Source: Siphonodentalium dalli
Lineage: Eukaryota; Mollusca; Scaphopoda; Gadilida; Siphonodentaliidae
Assembly: GCA_032622095.1 (NCBI GenBank)
Contig: CP136069.1
Location: 87,440,958-87,504,957, forward strand
DNA: 64,000 nucleotides
Reading direction: 5' to 3'
The notes beneath the pieces are model-generated. The model did no database searches. It was given only the letters and a program-made list of their open reading frames with translations, and was not told the origin of the DNA. Below, piece by piece: positions 32,500 to 44,420 of the stretch. Positions within the stretch are counted from its first letter, which is position 1. Every line of letters begins with the position of its first letter. The position numbers were made by a program, and so were the translations under genes.

Positions 32500-33340
32500 T
32501 AACTTTTTTTTAAGAGTTATGTTCCTGGGTCCTGGCTCTGCCCCTATTTGACCCAGTGACCCCATTTGAACAAATCTGAACCCCAGTCACACAAGGACTC
32601 TCCATACCAAATGTAAGCTAAATCGGTCAAATGGTTCAAAAGAAGAAGTCATTCTAAGAATTACTATGGAGGAATAGAGTTATGGCCCTGGTTTCTCAAC
32701 TAATCAACCTGGTGACCTCATTTTAACAAATCTGAATGTGAGTCAACTAGGGAACATCCAAACCAAATATGAATCCATACGGCCTTATAGTTCAGTAAAA
32801 GAAGTCGTTCTAAGAATTACTATGGAGGAATAGAGTTATGGCCCTGGCTTCGCAACTATTTGACCCAGTGACCTCATTTGAACAAATCTGAATGAGAGTC
32901 ACCTAGGGAACATCCACACCAAATATGAACCAATTCGGTATGATGGTTTCAGAGGAGAAGATGTTTAAAAAAAAGTTGACGGACAGACAGACAGACGGAT
33001 GGACGGACGGACGAGGAGTGATGACTATAGCTCCACCGGAGACTTCGTCTCAGGTGAGCTAATAAAAGCTTGGACAAAATTATGCATGTTGCATAAAAGT
33101 CAAAAAAGGGGGATAACTCCACCAAAAAGTCAAACAGACGTCATAATAGAAGGTGCACAGGTTCCCATGGTGGTTGATATCTGTGCCAAATTTCAGGGAA
33201 AATGACTAAAAAATGACCGAGAAAAACTCTGGACAAACTTGTGTCCACGGCAAGAAGGATGGATGGACATATGGCTAAGCTGATTCCAGTATACCCCCCC
33301 CCACAACTTTGTTGCGGCAGGGGAGGGGTATAATAATTAA
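32500..33340. repeat. Repeated modules of an old dispersed element
   Basis: Three diverged modules (about 32530, 32690, 32850) carry TGGCCCTGG..ACCCAGTGACCTCATTTGAA and CACACCAAATATGAACC. They are followed by GACGGACGGACGAGGAGTGA / TGACTATAGCTCCACCGGAG, a tail phrase very common in bivalve repeats (general knowledge). 33063-33210 then matches the 63.4-63.7 kb tandem (GCTTGGACAAAATTATGCAT, AACAGACGTCATAAT, AGGTGCACAGGTTCCCATGG). Confidence 0.65.
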
Positions 33341-34462
33341 ATAAGCAGGTGTGTGCACGTAAGTGGTAGACCAGCCTTTTGCTATTGAGTTTGGAATTTA
33401 ATAATCCGGCTGTCTAGACAATAACAGACAGGTTACATTTCGTAGATTAATATATTATATGAATGTATCAACATCAAAATGCACTCTTCGTAATACAATA
33501 AATTTTGCGTGCTAGAAAAAAAGCAATTGTGCAAAGCAAAGCGGGTCTCTACTCAATATGGCCATTTAGCAGAGTGTGATACTTTACCTCCAACAACTCC
33601 CTACTATCGCAAAATTCATAGAACTGGCACCAGATTCAAATTTGGCTTGTATTTTTTGTGATAATTAAGATCACAAAAGGAAGAAGCATTTATATACTAA
33701 CATGTTCTTTAATTCTCCTCATTTCATTATCAAATTCGTGACCCTAAAATATGATTTGCTTTAAACAGCCATGGTTCCACACCCAAAAATTACAATTTAA
33801 CAACAATCAGATTTGGACATAACTCAATTCATATGTTTTAACAAGTATTATGCTACAAAACATTCCACACGTAAGTGACAAATTAGACCATTCCTTCAAT
33901 ATAAAACATATGTTATAAGTAGCCAAAGTGTCAAGTGGTTACATAATCTTAATTGTGGGACAAATCTCAAGCTTTATAGTGACTCAAGGGTTTCAAGTTG
34001 GTCAAACAACTAAAATACATGTCAAAATTGATTAACTTTTTTCTTATTTTCATTATCTATCAATTATTCTCCAAAAAAAAAAAATTTGTCAAATCGTCGC
34101 TGTGTAAACATTATTGTTACAGCTATATTACAAATTAAAGTCCATGTAGTCCAATAAAATATAAAAATACAAATAAAAAAGTAAAGGTAAACAATGGAAA
34201 AGCATATTAAGGCTTAAATCCTTGAATTACTTGCCTGATCAGCAATATTTGTTGACAAATCGCTGCAACAGTAATGTTTTACATATAATGGTTTCAAATT
34301 GCGAACACAAATTTATTGGAGAATAATTATAGTAAATATGAGAACAAAGTCAATCTATTTTCCCCATGTTCATTTTGGTGGTGATCGATTTAGACTTTTA
34401 TGATCTCTCATATCCAGATCTACCCATTATTTTGGGAGCTTTCTGTTATATATTTTGTGGTT
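33341..34462. other. Intron stretch, nothing recognised
   Basis: AT-rich, no exon-like frame, no repeat recognised. Confidence 0.4.
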
Positions 34463-34875
34463 CTTAAAGGTACTCTATCCGATCAGACGGTCCCATACCA
34501 TCAATATACAACAACAACATTTCCTCAAAATACGCTTTAGTTATCAGAATCAATTTATTGCAACAAAATAATGCTAACCACTGTCAACTAAGGTATCAAA
34601 ATATTAACATTTTGTTTAACAAAATATGGCAGTATTATGACTAAAGTATCACAAAATTTGACTGTATTACCACTTGATTTTAGAGTTATCTATCTTTATC
34701 CGCAATTTTGTCCGAGACCCTCCGTTTGACCACGTGTTTCTGGGCCACATATTATTACACAACAAACCTCCGAGCTTTGATGGGTGGGTTCCTTGACTCG
34801 AATCAAATATTTTTTTACCCCCGAAGCCAAAGAAATATTAATATAGGAGCGTTTGATCGGATTGAGTACCTTTAA
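34463..34875. mobile_element. TIR element, AGGTACTCTATCCGATCA ends, about 0.4 kb
   Basis: Left end TTAAAGGTACTCTATCCGAT and right end ATCGGATTGAGTACCTTTAA are inverted. The outer TTAA on both sides is compatible with a TTAA duplication but could be part of the TIR. The interior has no frame. A fragment similar to the right part (GGTTTGAAATGTGGGTTCC.. TTTTTCACCCCCGA) occurs near 53040-53110. Confidence 0.7.
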
Positions 34876-35233
34876 AATAAATTTGTAGCAAAATTGACAT
34901 CTATAGAAATCAAAAATGAATAAATAACTAGATTCTTATCCAACATTAACTTGGAGCAGGTGGAGGAATTTTACAGTCACAGGAATTGTTTTCGACAACT
35001 AGAAAGGCTTGTCTTCAAACTTTTTGGTTATAACTCATGACCTTAATTGAAACCAGAGTTATTTCTTATAATATAATCAGTCATTTCGCAGGAGAACTAC
35101 AATATAAGTAGAAGTTAGAAGTAAAACAAACGAAAGCGCTTTTATTCCAGAGAGAAAACCACACATACAGTTGAAACAGTCACTCAGACCTTTAAGGTGA
35201 TGTGAAACACTCCGGTAGTGTGATCAAATAGAA
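34876..35233. other. Left flank of the foldback block
   Basis: Its right part (35195-35233, AAACACTCCGGTAG, TGATCAAATAGAA) matches the 5.3 kb repeat in reverse and is the left target flank of the 35.2-40.0 kb insertion. The rest shows nothing recognised. Confidence 0.5.
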
Positions 35234-35583
35234 ATGATATTTTTAAAAAGATAATATATATTTCCTTAAAGAAAGCCTGAACACTGAACTATATGGATAG
35301 ATGTCCTGCGTTTGTAAACCATAGCAGAAAAGGGGTTAACTTTTTGGTCGCCTACGGTCACTCACGGTCTTCACTCTTCAGTGGCTTGCCTCGGAATCAG
35401 TCACGCATGCGCAGTCCCAATATAATTCACTGTACAGATTGAATTAGCCAGTTTATTTTCAACTCAATCAGAAGATTGGCGAGTCGCGGGGTTGGGAATG
35501 GCACCGCCATGGGAGGGCCCTATGATAGTTCAGTGTTCAGGCTTTCTTTAAGGAAATATATATTATATTTTTAAAAATATCAT
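35234..35583. mobile_element. Foldback segment A (small), subterminal cassettes X and Y
   Basis: About 58-bp terminal inverted repeats: ATGATATTTTTAAAAA.. TTTCCTTAAAGAAAGCCTG and ACACTGAACTAT at the left, mirrored at 35525-35583. Next to the left TIR is cassette X (GATGTCCTGCGTTTG ... GTCACGCATGCGCAGTCCC). Next to the right TIR is cassette Y (GAGTCGCGGGGTTGGGAATG..). X recurs inverted at the right end of segment B; Y recurs inverted at the left end of segment C. It abuts segment B with no spacer. Confidence 0.75.
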
Positions 35584-36789
35584 ATTTCCGCCAAAGGAAG
35601 CCCTCACACTGAACTATATGGATTAGAATGCAAGCCCAGGAGGAGGCACGAGCAATAAAGTTAATAGCCAAATTTTGAGTAAAGGTACTCTTCTAAAACA
35701 GATTGTACCATATATGAACACTTTAATGAATCTGTTAGGATTATTTACGTGAAATAACTCATATAGTTAGAGTGCTATATTGCTCAAATGTGTACCGCCC
35801 CCCTTGTTTTGAAACAAACATCCCATGAGGTGCCATCCAATGCATAGTTGCGAGCGAACCGAGCAAGTATAACGGAAGAAGAAACTCTTCGTTCTTCTCT
35901 GTGTCGTCTTCTTTAGCTGTCTGTTCTAAGGTCCCACCCGTCAAGGTCCCATGATGCAGGATCATGAAGGAAGGAGACTAACTCACTCTCCGCCTTAGCG
36001 ACAGAACGAGCTGCACAGACGGAGGCCCACTCCGACGATGGCGAGACAACCAAAGTTAACTAACTGCTATTCGCCAAAGAAAAAGCCAGAGAACCTGATG
36101 CCAAATTTGTGGCACAGGGATTGAGTTGAGAACCCATTAGGCCAAACAGGTTGTACAACGATAATGGAGTCAAGCCATCTGAACAGAGGGAGCCCCCACC
36201 ACCGCATCTTGCAAGGTGGTCATGCCCCCTGTCGTTCTTAGAACAGCTTCCTTGTTTTTCTTCTACTGATCACATGTCTCTGAGGTACCTATGCATCACA
36301 AGATATCCGACAGAAATCCTGTGATACAAATCTTACGCGTATATAAATATATCAAAATGATATAAAAAATATATATCAAGGTGATCTATAAGTCAGCAAT
36401 GAGATCATTGCAGAAGGCCCTTTGGCTCTTTGACAACTGAAATCAGTTCAAATGATGTACAATGTAATCAGATGATAACCACGGGTAAATTGTCACCATA
36501 CGGAATATTCAGTTCTGAGCCTCTGCCCAGAACATCATGTCACTTCCCCCCCCAAACATGCAGCAGAACGACCTAGGTGTGTGATAGGTATGTTAGTGTG
36601 AGGCATGCAGCAAACTAGGGGAAGACCCCCTCCAAAATGGCTCGCTGATTAAGGAAACAAATGAAATTATCATCCTCCTAGTAAAGGACACACATCCCTT
36701 TATAATGTTGTTACTTATTGAATTTTAAGAGCCATGATAGAGAGGAGCTCCCCCGACCTAAGTGGTCCTGTTGAAGGCATGTTTAAGGA

Positions 36790-37230
36790 AATAGGACAAA
36801 TCCAGCATAGACCGAAGCGAGCAGAGTTGTCAGCATGGTTTCAGGCCCTTATGATTGGGCGGCTGGTGCCATGTGGTTGGGATCCCCTCATATGGGTTGG
36901 TCCCTGCCTGCAAGGAAAGGTCTGATGGCTAGTCAATGAGCTTCCTCGAAAGCTGAGCTGGACAGCGCAAACGTCTTTGCCTGTTTTATTGTCGAATGTT
37001 GATAGGACAAATCCGGCATATACCGAAGCGCGCAGAGTTGGCAGCATGGTTTCAGGCCCTTTTGATCGGGTGTCTGGTGCCATGGGGTTGGGATCCACTC
37101 GGACTGGGTGGTCCCCTGCCTGCAAGGAAAGGTCTATAACGCTAGTCAATGAGCTTCCTAGAAAGCTGAGCTGGACAGTGCAAACGTCTTTGCCCGCGTT
37201 ATTGTCTATAGGCGTGCAGTGCCCTGTTAA
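36790..37230. repeat. Direct tandem repeat, about 221-bp unit, two copies
   Basis: AATAGGACAAATCCAGCATA (36790) recurs as GATAGGACAAATCCGGCATA (37010). Each unit carries GTCAGCATGGTTTCAGGCCC-type, TGCCTGCAAGGAAAGGTCT, GTCAATGAGCTTCCT and GCTGAGCTGGACAG. ORFs across it are consequences of the repeat. Not identified. Confidence 0.85.
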
Positions 37231-37428
37231 TTTTATTACCATGTGCCAGATAATCAAATTGATATTGGTAATAGGAGTATGAAGAGCCATGAGATGTACT
37301 CTTGTGTCTGTAATAAACGTACATGCACGTTTATTAAAATTTGGAAGATTTTCCACCATGCACAAGGCTTATTCCAGTCTGTTAATTGTGTGCATTTTTG
37401 GAAGACATGTCTTGACAGGCCGATTTTG

Positions 37429-37452
37429 CCCCCCCCCCCCCCCCCCCCCCCC
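37429..37452. repeat. Poly-C tract
   Basis: Uninterrupted run of about 24 C residues, liable to length error in assembly. Opposed glycine or proline frames across it are artefacts. Confidence 0.9.
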
Positions 37453-37949
37453 ACTTCAAATCTTAAGAGGGTGTTTATAAATTCCGAGTAAATGTCAGTA
37501 TACTGTAACAATATATTGATATTGCACCACGTATCAGGTTTTAACGATTGCTGTTATATTATTAACTCACAATAGGCCATGCCAAATAGTTTATTGGTAA
37601 ATAGAATAATAAATTTGTTTCGCCCTGTACTTATATTCCAGTCTGCACTTGTATTACATTAGGTCGGATTTTCAACCCTGTACTTATATTCCAGACTGCA
37701 CTTTTATTCCGGACACGAGAGTACTCTGTCGGTCAGGCCATTGGCAGGGTCGTTGTGGCACGTGACAAGAGAAATGCTTTCCATGTAAATGTGCTTCATT
37801 CATGTGTGAAGTCTATTGACCAGTGTGTCAGTCGCGGGTCGTGCACCTTACCTATGAAATGTATATCACAGGTACGATAGATCGAGTTCTTGATGCATTT
37901 TGAAGACGGTGGTACGAGTGCGCAGGGCGTGCCAGGAGGGCTTGAGAGT

Positions 37950-38480
37950 TCATAGTTCAGTAGGAAGAATCCTATAGATGAGATAATCCGTGGATAGGAA
38001 ATCACGATCCGCAGCTTCTGCCTTACCGATGCCAGACTGTGACGACCGAAAAGACCCACAGTCTGACGTATTGTGCGCAGACGGGTCGTCATCGAAAGCC
38101 TCAGATGCCTTGAGGTGTAAGGATAGCATGTCGCTCCCTGCCCTAGCGTCGGAACGACCTGCAATGTCCATAATGGACGACAAAACACTAGAGGGAGGCC
38201 CATTCCGGCGATGGCTCAATCGAGGTGTAAATACCTCCCATGGAATTTTTAAACTACGGCCAACTGCTTGAGCAAAAGGCTGATAAACTGAGTTCCAATT
38301 TTGGAGTCCAGTGTCGAAATGAAGAATCCCATAGCCAAAACTGGTTTCTTCTGATAACCGGAAGGAGGTGGAGCCATCGGACCGGGGTGAGCCCCCCCCC
38401 AAATGCAGGTGGTCCCGACCAAGCTGAATGTCCTGTCCAAGCAGAACGATGGGTAGAGGCCATTGCAGCAGAAACCCCAA
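37950..38480 (-). pseudogene. Unidentified decayed coding region of the foldback element
   Basis: 176-codon minus frame with protein-like composition, distinct from the AT-rich surroundings: LLGQDIQLGRDHLHLGG near the start, VFTPRLSHRRNGPPSSVLSS in the middle, and an acidic/Ser-rich C-terminal half (KASEAFDDDPSAHNTSDCGS). A diverged second copy of the middle lies at about 36010-36040 (RHRRSGPPS in the minus frame). The DHLHLG segment recurs inverted at 43450-43480 in segment D. It may be a gag-like or structural ORF of a retroelement. No family could be assigned. Confidence 0.35.
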
Positions 38481-38499
38481 GACGGCTGAGAGGCAGGCA

Positions 38500-39750
38500 A
38501 GGCCGTGTGTTTAGAGAGATCGTGACCAGGGGGACCGGACTTGCTACCTCATGGGTAGGGCCACTGCCCTATGCCGAAGTCGCCGTAGGCCGCCCAGCCG
38601 GTGTCGTTACGTTCGCACTCGATTTGGCAACTTCAGCACACAGAACCGCTCGCGCCGGTGTGGGACTAAATGTCCTGGGGGTCCCAAGTACCCCGGCATC
38701 GCCACCGGTCGCCTCCCCACTAATTGATTGAATGCCGAGGCATAATCGGGGAGCGTGAACTGTTCCTGACCGAGAAATACTACCTGGGAAGGATCCAGAG
38801 ATGGTGCAAATAAAGGCTCTATATCTTATCCGATTTTCATGTTTAGTTGTTGAATTATAAAAAATTTCGTTGAAATAATGGAGAACCAACTTGAATAATT
38901 ACTATCCCCAGGGTCTCCAGAGTTTGAGCGCCCAAACCTGTAACAGGTAGAAAAACATCCCTGGATCCTTCTCAGAAATTTACAAGCCCACCGGTTCAGA
39001 CCGGCTTGCTGAACCGGCTGGTGTATAATCGCAGCTATTGTTCATTAGACCTATATACAAGGTAGCTATTAATCGACACACATCTATGACATGGCTGAGA
39101 TTTTATTCGTAGCACTACGGTACTACTGTCATATGAAGTTATTGTTATGCATGTGACATTGATAAACCAAGATCTAATCAACTGTCAGTATTCTTGTGTA
39201 GATTGTAATCAACTTCAAGGTCAAACGTGATTAACACATCTGGATCATTTGTATTGAAACATAAAACAACATAGTATTATGTGAAAGCACGTTGTTCATA
39301 ACATGACGAGAGATAGCGTCAGTAGCGATGGAATTATTGCTAAATAAATTTCCACGCATTAAAACGTCAAAATAATTCCCACGAAATTAGGATACTTCCG
39401 GCGGCGAATCACGTGGCATTTTTGATATCTGACAAATTCTATCATACCTTATAGGTGCTATAATAATTCCATAGATGTATTTCTCACAATAATCTGTGCG
39501 CCTCGTAAGGCCTTGAAATGGCGGCTAATTATGGCGAAATGTTGATTTTCATATTCGATAAATTGTTTTTAAGTTCGCCGCCTGTTCGAAAAACACGAAC
39601 CATTATATGTTTGAAACGAAACGGTCCGTGAATTCGAAACAATAATTATAAAAACGAACGCGTAGGCGACCAGTAATTATTGTATCGATAAATTGAATTT
39701 GTCGCTATTGTTAAACGACAAATTCGGAAAAATACTCCCTTAGATCCGTT
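38500..39750. other. Interior of segment B, no gene supported
   Basis: 38500-38740 is GC-rich with overlapping frames on both strands (for example plus 38240-38731) but no recognisable domain. 38740-39750 is AT-rich without frames. Confidence 0.4.
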
Positions 39751-39965
39751 CGGTTGGTAGCAGAAAAATAAACTGGCTAATTCTATCTGTACAGTGAATT
39801 ATATTGGGACTGCGCATGCGTGACTGATTCCGAGGCAAGCCACTGAAGAGTGAAGACCGTGAGTGACCGTAGGCGACCAAAAAGTTAACCCCTTTTCTGC
39901 TATGGTTTACAAACGCAGGACATCTATCCATATAGTTCAGTGTGAGGGCTTCCTTTGGCGGAAAT

Positions 39966-40573
39966 ATGGAGAATAATCTTGCTCAATGTAGTTATTTATA
40001 CAAATATTATATCCAAATTGACAACACACACACCGTCATTGTTATATATTAATTATACGCAGTGACTCTCGGTGACAAATGTTTTTTGTTATTTTAACTC
40101 CGATAGTTGCCTCCTGAATCGAGAAGTAAATATTAACAATTGTGCATAGTTCAGACAATGTTTTTTATGGAGCGGTAAAGTTAATTTTCTTGAGATTTTT
40201 GGCAATGTTAGTAGAATGCTACATCTACCTGAATACTAACTTATTAGTTTCACGCATCCAAACATGTCCATAATATGTCTTTAATTTTCGATTGATCAAG
40301 TGGCATCATCAATTTGTAGTTTTTGTTTGGGAATGACGAGTGGGCTTCACATGTTCCTCATGTATTTCGTCTGTATAATTTTGAATTACAATTTCATTTC
40401 TTTGCAAATGTTAGCACAAGTCGTTGATTTCTCTAGGTACGTGTGCACTGAGGGTTAGCAGTACGGTTATTGGTCGAGCAGTCCTATGCGAAGGAATTCC
40501 GATGCAACATTGAAATTCCATTTTACATCATAGGAAGTATGTACATTTTTAGGCACACGGTATATAAGTGTAT
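39966..40573. other. Right flank of segment B: continuation of the 4.9-5.5 kb repeat
   Basis: GTAGTTATTTATACAAATAT (39985) and 40205-40290 (GCAATGTTAGTAGAATGCTA, ATAATATGTCTTTAATTTTC) match 4890-5290 in reverse, completing the interrupted target. It ends in GTATATT before segment D. Confidence 0.55.
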
Positions 40574-42270
40574 ATTTTTCCGCCAAGGAGAAGCCCTCAA
40601 CTGAACTATATGGATTACGTCTCCGGCCTTGTGTCAATCAGGAGGGTTAAAATTTTATTGCTGTGCCGACCCCACTCACATCCGTGTCCAGATTAGTCTC
40701 GCATGAATACACCCGCATTCTATCTATTGTCTAGTCAGTTTTTATTCCTCCTCGCCAGGACAGGATCGTTTCTATTTTCTCAAGGTTGTATCTTTCTGTG
40801 TTGCGAGTTTATCGACTCAATATTTATTGTTGATATTACAAACTTGCAATTTATTGTACCCGATAGTTAATTAATATTTCTCACATCCGAAACGGGAACT
40901 TTTTTCGTTTCACTGTATCCGTAATTTGTTTCCGTGTTTTCTGTTTTCCTCAAGACGGCTTTATCTTCCAACAATTGGAATTAAGATGGCCATCTTGACA
41001 ATGACTAAAGAAGCACATAGCTTACTTGTGGCAAAACCACATAGTGCATATTGTGCCACACATACGGCGTGATGACTATCATGACTTACAATTGAGGACG
41101 CAATGTAGTACGGTATGCGATGTCTCCTAATTTCGTGCTACACGTGTTTCACTTTACATAAGTTTCCGTCGACTCGCTTCGGTTATTTCGTAAGTTCCGT
41201 TGCTTTGTATCCTAATGTATACTGCCAAATCATACATGGCACTGCTCTGTTAATTCGCAGAAAGTTGCACAGGACAGCCATATCCTCCTTTGTAATAATT
41301 TACATGAATAAATACGAAAGATAGTACTTGTTATCACTATCAGATGACAATTCACATTTCTTTCGACTGAGCGATCTGTAATATTGTTTTCACGATCAAT
41401 ACCTGCGAATCTACGCCCGCCAGTATGTATGAGCGCGTGGTCTTGTTAGACACATGACAAATGTAATAACACATTACATCGACTTCAAGGTATTTCGAAA
41501 ATTCTACCTTGTCTATCACGATTAAATATCATATAACTCATTGTATCATCAGTACAATAGTTACTAACACTCCGTAACAGGGGGATGGTATTCGTTATCA
41601 CATATATAACCACACTTCGAATTGATGTGTTGTCTGACGTTCTAAATATTGTGTTGCATTCTTTACATCCATGTATGTACAGTTTGGGTTCCTACGAACT
41701 ATTGTTCACCGACTGCAATGAAGTGAAAACTTTGTGGCCTGACACTAAGCCATCTTACCGTAGGCTCTAATATGCCTCGGCGTGGGCGAGCTTGCAATGA
41801 TGTATTGCACGCCGTAATAGTTCCATACATTGTACATGACAATCATATCGTATCAGGGCCTCATGTATGCTGTCAGAACTGACTACTAGTATGCTTACAT
41901 ATGGTGAACAGTTTTCATCCCAATACTGACATACTTTGCAGTTTCATCAGTGAATGATAACGGCAAACAGCGAAATAGAAAGAATACATATTGTCACGTG
42001 CTCCAGATTCACTGCCAATAGTCTTTCCAGTAGAGACCATCACTTGGCTCACTAACTTCTATTTCCACATATATCAAAACGATATTCTGCCACATAGCTT
42101 TCACTCGTGTATGATGCGCAGTTACATGCAACACATTTATATTGCGCAGAAAGGACTGCATTTGTATTGTTACATGTCTAAAGCGAGCTTACATGCGCAG
42201 CGTTTATATTGCGCACATCTACTGCCAATATATTTCCGAAACCGGCCATGACATGGCTCTTCGTCTATGG

Positions 42271-44420
42271 CGGCTGTTCTGGGTGGGGAAGACTCGTTGT
42301 CACGTGACGCTCTTGCTCTCATAGACATAGCGCACCAGCCAAATGGCCTTCTGACTCTTCCCCATGGTGCAGTGGCCCACATCATTACAAGATGGGGTCC
42401 AGTCGATCCCCTGGAATAGTAATACCTTCGGGATACATCCGGGCCTGCTCCTCCGCAGTCATGTGATCATAGTGGTATATCATCGACATATCCACTGATT
42501 ATGTGACAAAACGATTCGATACAATCATGACGAAAATACAGGCATTCGTATCTTCACGTCCGCTGTAAGCGCACTTTCCTAACGGAAACCGCCTAGTTCT
42601 TGCCTATGTGCATTCGGAACTCATCGTCCTCATATACGAGAAAAGACAGTATCTTACCTGTCATAGCAGGTAAGATCACGTGGCCAGGGGTATAACGTGA
42701 TTTTATATTAACCTTACTTTATATTCAATAACCTAGGTTGTATTGTGTTATGTATATTAACCTTGCTTTGTTATAACTAACAGCATGTCTTGCAGTCGAA
42801 CATGATTCGAATTTGATGGCCACACACCGTGCAGGTTGCTCATTCACGGGTGTATTACTTGTTATCGTTGGGTAAGGGCATATTAGTCAATGATTACCTA
42901 CTTTGAGCAACCGTACCAGTCTTTACCTCGGGCAGGACCAGTTCTGGCCCCCCAGGTCCTGCTACGGCAGTTGAACCAATGGTAGGCGGGTGCTGCATGC
43001 GGTTGATTCGGGAAACCAATCTTCACGGGCGATTGCTCCGGCACCTTTCTCTCAGGTGCCTAATGGTAGTGGCAATACGATTATTAAATTTCGAAAAAAT
43101 TCACATCGATATACTATTATTCCACATAGAGTGAAATTTCCATCAGTATTTTGATTTCGGCCTGGATTCCTGCCACGAAGATCTGTTTATTGGGCACCTG
43201 GGAGTAGCCTTTGGCGGCTGTTCTGGGTGGGGAAGACTCGTTGTCACGTGACGCATATGCTCTCATAGACATAGCGCACCAGCCAAATGGCCTTCTGACT
43301 CTTCCCCATGGTGCAGTGGCCCACATCATTACAAGATGGGGTCCAGTCGATCCCCTGGAATCGTAATACCTTCGGGATACATCCGGGCCTGCTCCTCCGC
43401 CGTCATGCGATCATAGTGGTATGTCATCGACATTTATTCCAGTTTGGTCAGGACCACCTGCATTTGGGGGATTCCATGGAAGGGGCTTCCTCTGATCAAA
43501 TGGCTCATCAGAACTTATTCCCTCTGGCCTTGGGGGCGCAGCTTGATGATGCCCCAGAATTTGAGGGGGTGACCTTGGACAGGCCATAGCTACTTATCCC
43601 AAATGCAAGAGCATTTGTCTTGCGTCGAACCATTTCAGAGTAGGCCTCTTCCACAGTCTGGTATCCCAACCTGATGCAGCCAATTCTGTTGGCGTCGATC
43701 TTGACATGCTTCTCTGCATCGCATGGCGTCGGCAGGTTTGACGACGATGAGCAAGAATCGCGGGTCGACAGTGGGTCGTCAGGCACACTGTCGGACGAGG
43801 ATTCTTTTATAAAAGAAAAAGAAAGAAGAAATAAAAAGAAGAAAGAGAAAAAATAGCCTTTGGAGGATGTTCTGGGTGGGGTAGACTCGTTGTCACGTGA
43901 CGCTCTTGCTCTCATAGTCTAGACATAGCGCACCAGCCAAATGGCCTTCTGACTCTTCCCCATGGTGCAGTGGCCCACATCATTACAAGATGGGGTCCAG
44001 TCGATCCCCTGGAATCGTAATACCTTCGGGATACATCCAGGCCACTCCTTCACCGGTAGGAAAGAAAGGCTGAATGATCTGGGTGGGGAAAACTTGTTGT
44101 TGCGTGCCTCCAAGTGCTGCACCAACCAACCTTCTAACTCTTCCCCATGGTGCAGGGGCCCACATCTCCACAAGATGGGGTCCAATCCCCTGGAATCGTA
44201 ATACCTTAGGGATACCTCCAGGCCACTCCTTCACCGGTAGGAAAGAAAGGCTGAATGATCTGGGTGGGGAAGTCTTGTTGCGTGCCTCCAAGAGCTGCAC
44301 CAACCAGCCTTCTATCTCTTCCCCACGGTGCAGTGGCCCACATCTCCACACGATGGGGTCCAATCTCCTGGAATCGTAATACCTTCGGGATACCTCCAGG
44401 CCACTCCTTCACCGGTCATT
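42271..44420. repeat. Dispersed and tandem copies of a 178-181 bp GC-rich unit
   Basis: A unit with TCTGGGTGGGGAAGACTCGT, CTTCCCCATGGTGCAGTGGC, ACAAGATGGGGTCCA and GGAATCGTAATACCTTCGGG occurs at 42271-42450, 43206-43411 and, as three near-contiguous copies, 43868-44420 (starts near 43872, 44080, 44262). The last two adjacent periods are 181 and about 178 bp. All overlapping frames with PWGRVRR / CTMGKS-type peptides derive from this unit. Confidence 0.85.
43508..43915 (-). pseudogene. Unidentified decayed coding fragment in segment D
   Basis: 135-codon minus frame. The C-terminal part looks protein-like (RIGCIRLGYQTVEEAYSEMV, RRKTNALAFG), with an upstream Ser/Asp-rich stretch (SSSDSVPDDPLSTRDSC). 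It is bounded upstream by an A/G-rich low-complexity run at 43800-43855. I cannot name the family. It may belong to the same decayed ORF set as 37950-38480, since both have a D-D-D/D-D-P Ser-rich segment. Confidence 0.3.

Larger units (their letters stand above)
35584..39965. mobile_element. Foldback segment B (large), subterminal cassettes W and X
   Basis: Termini ATTTCCGCCAAAGGAAGCCC / TCACACTGAACTATATGGAT and the exact inverse at 39922-39965. Next to the left TIR is cassette W (GAATGCAAGCCCAGGAGGAG..). Next to the right TIR is cassette X inverted (39757-39920). The interior holds a 221-bp tandem pair, a poly-C tract and two decayed copies of a protein-like region (about 35960-36080 and 37950-38480). 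No recognisable transposase. The 4890-5560 repeat supplies an uninterrupted version of the A+B site. Confidence 0.72.

Noticed and set aside
37241-37511. Poly-Pro / poly-Gly frames on both strands
   Set aside because: Created by the 24-bp C run at 37429.
38240-38731. 163-codon GC-rich plus frame
   Set aside because: Overlaps a better protein-like minus frame and has no recognisable motif; treated as a shadow or chance frame.
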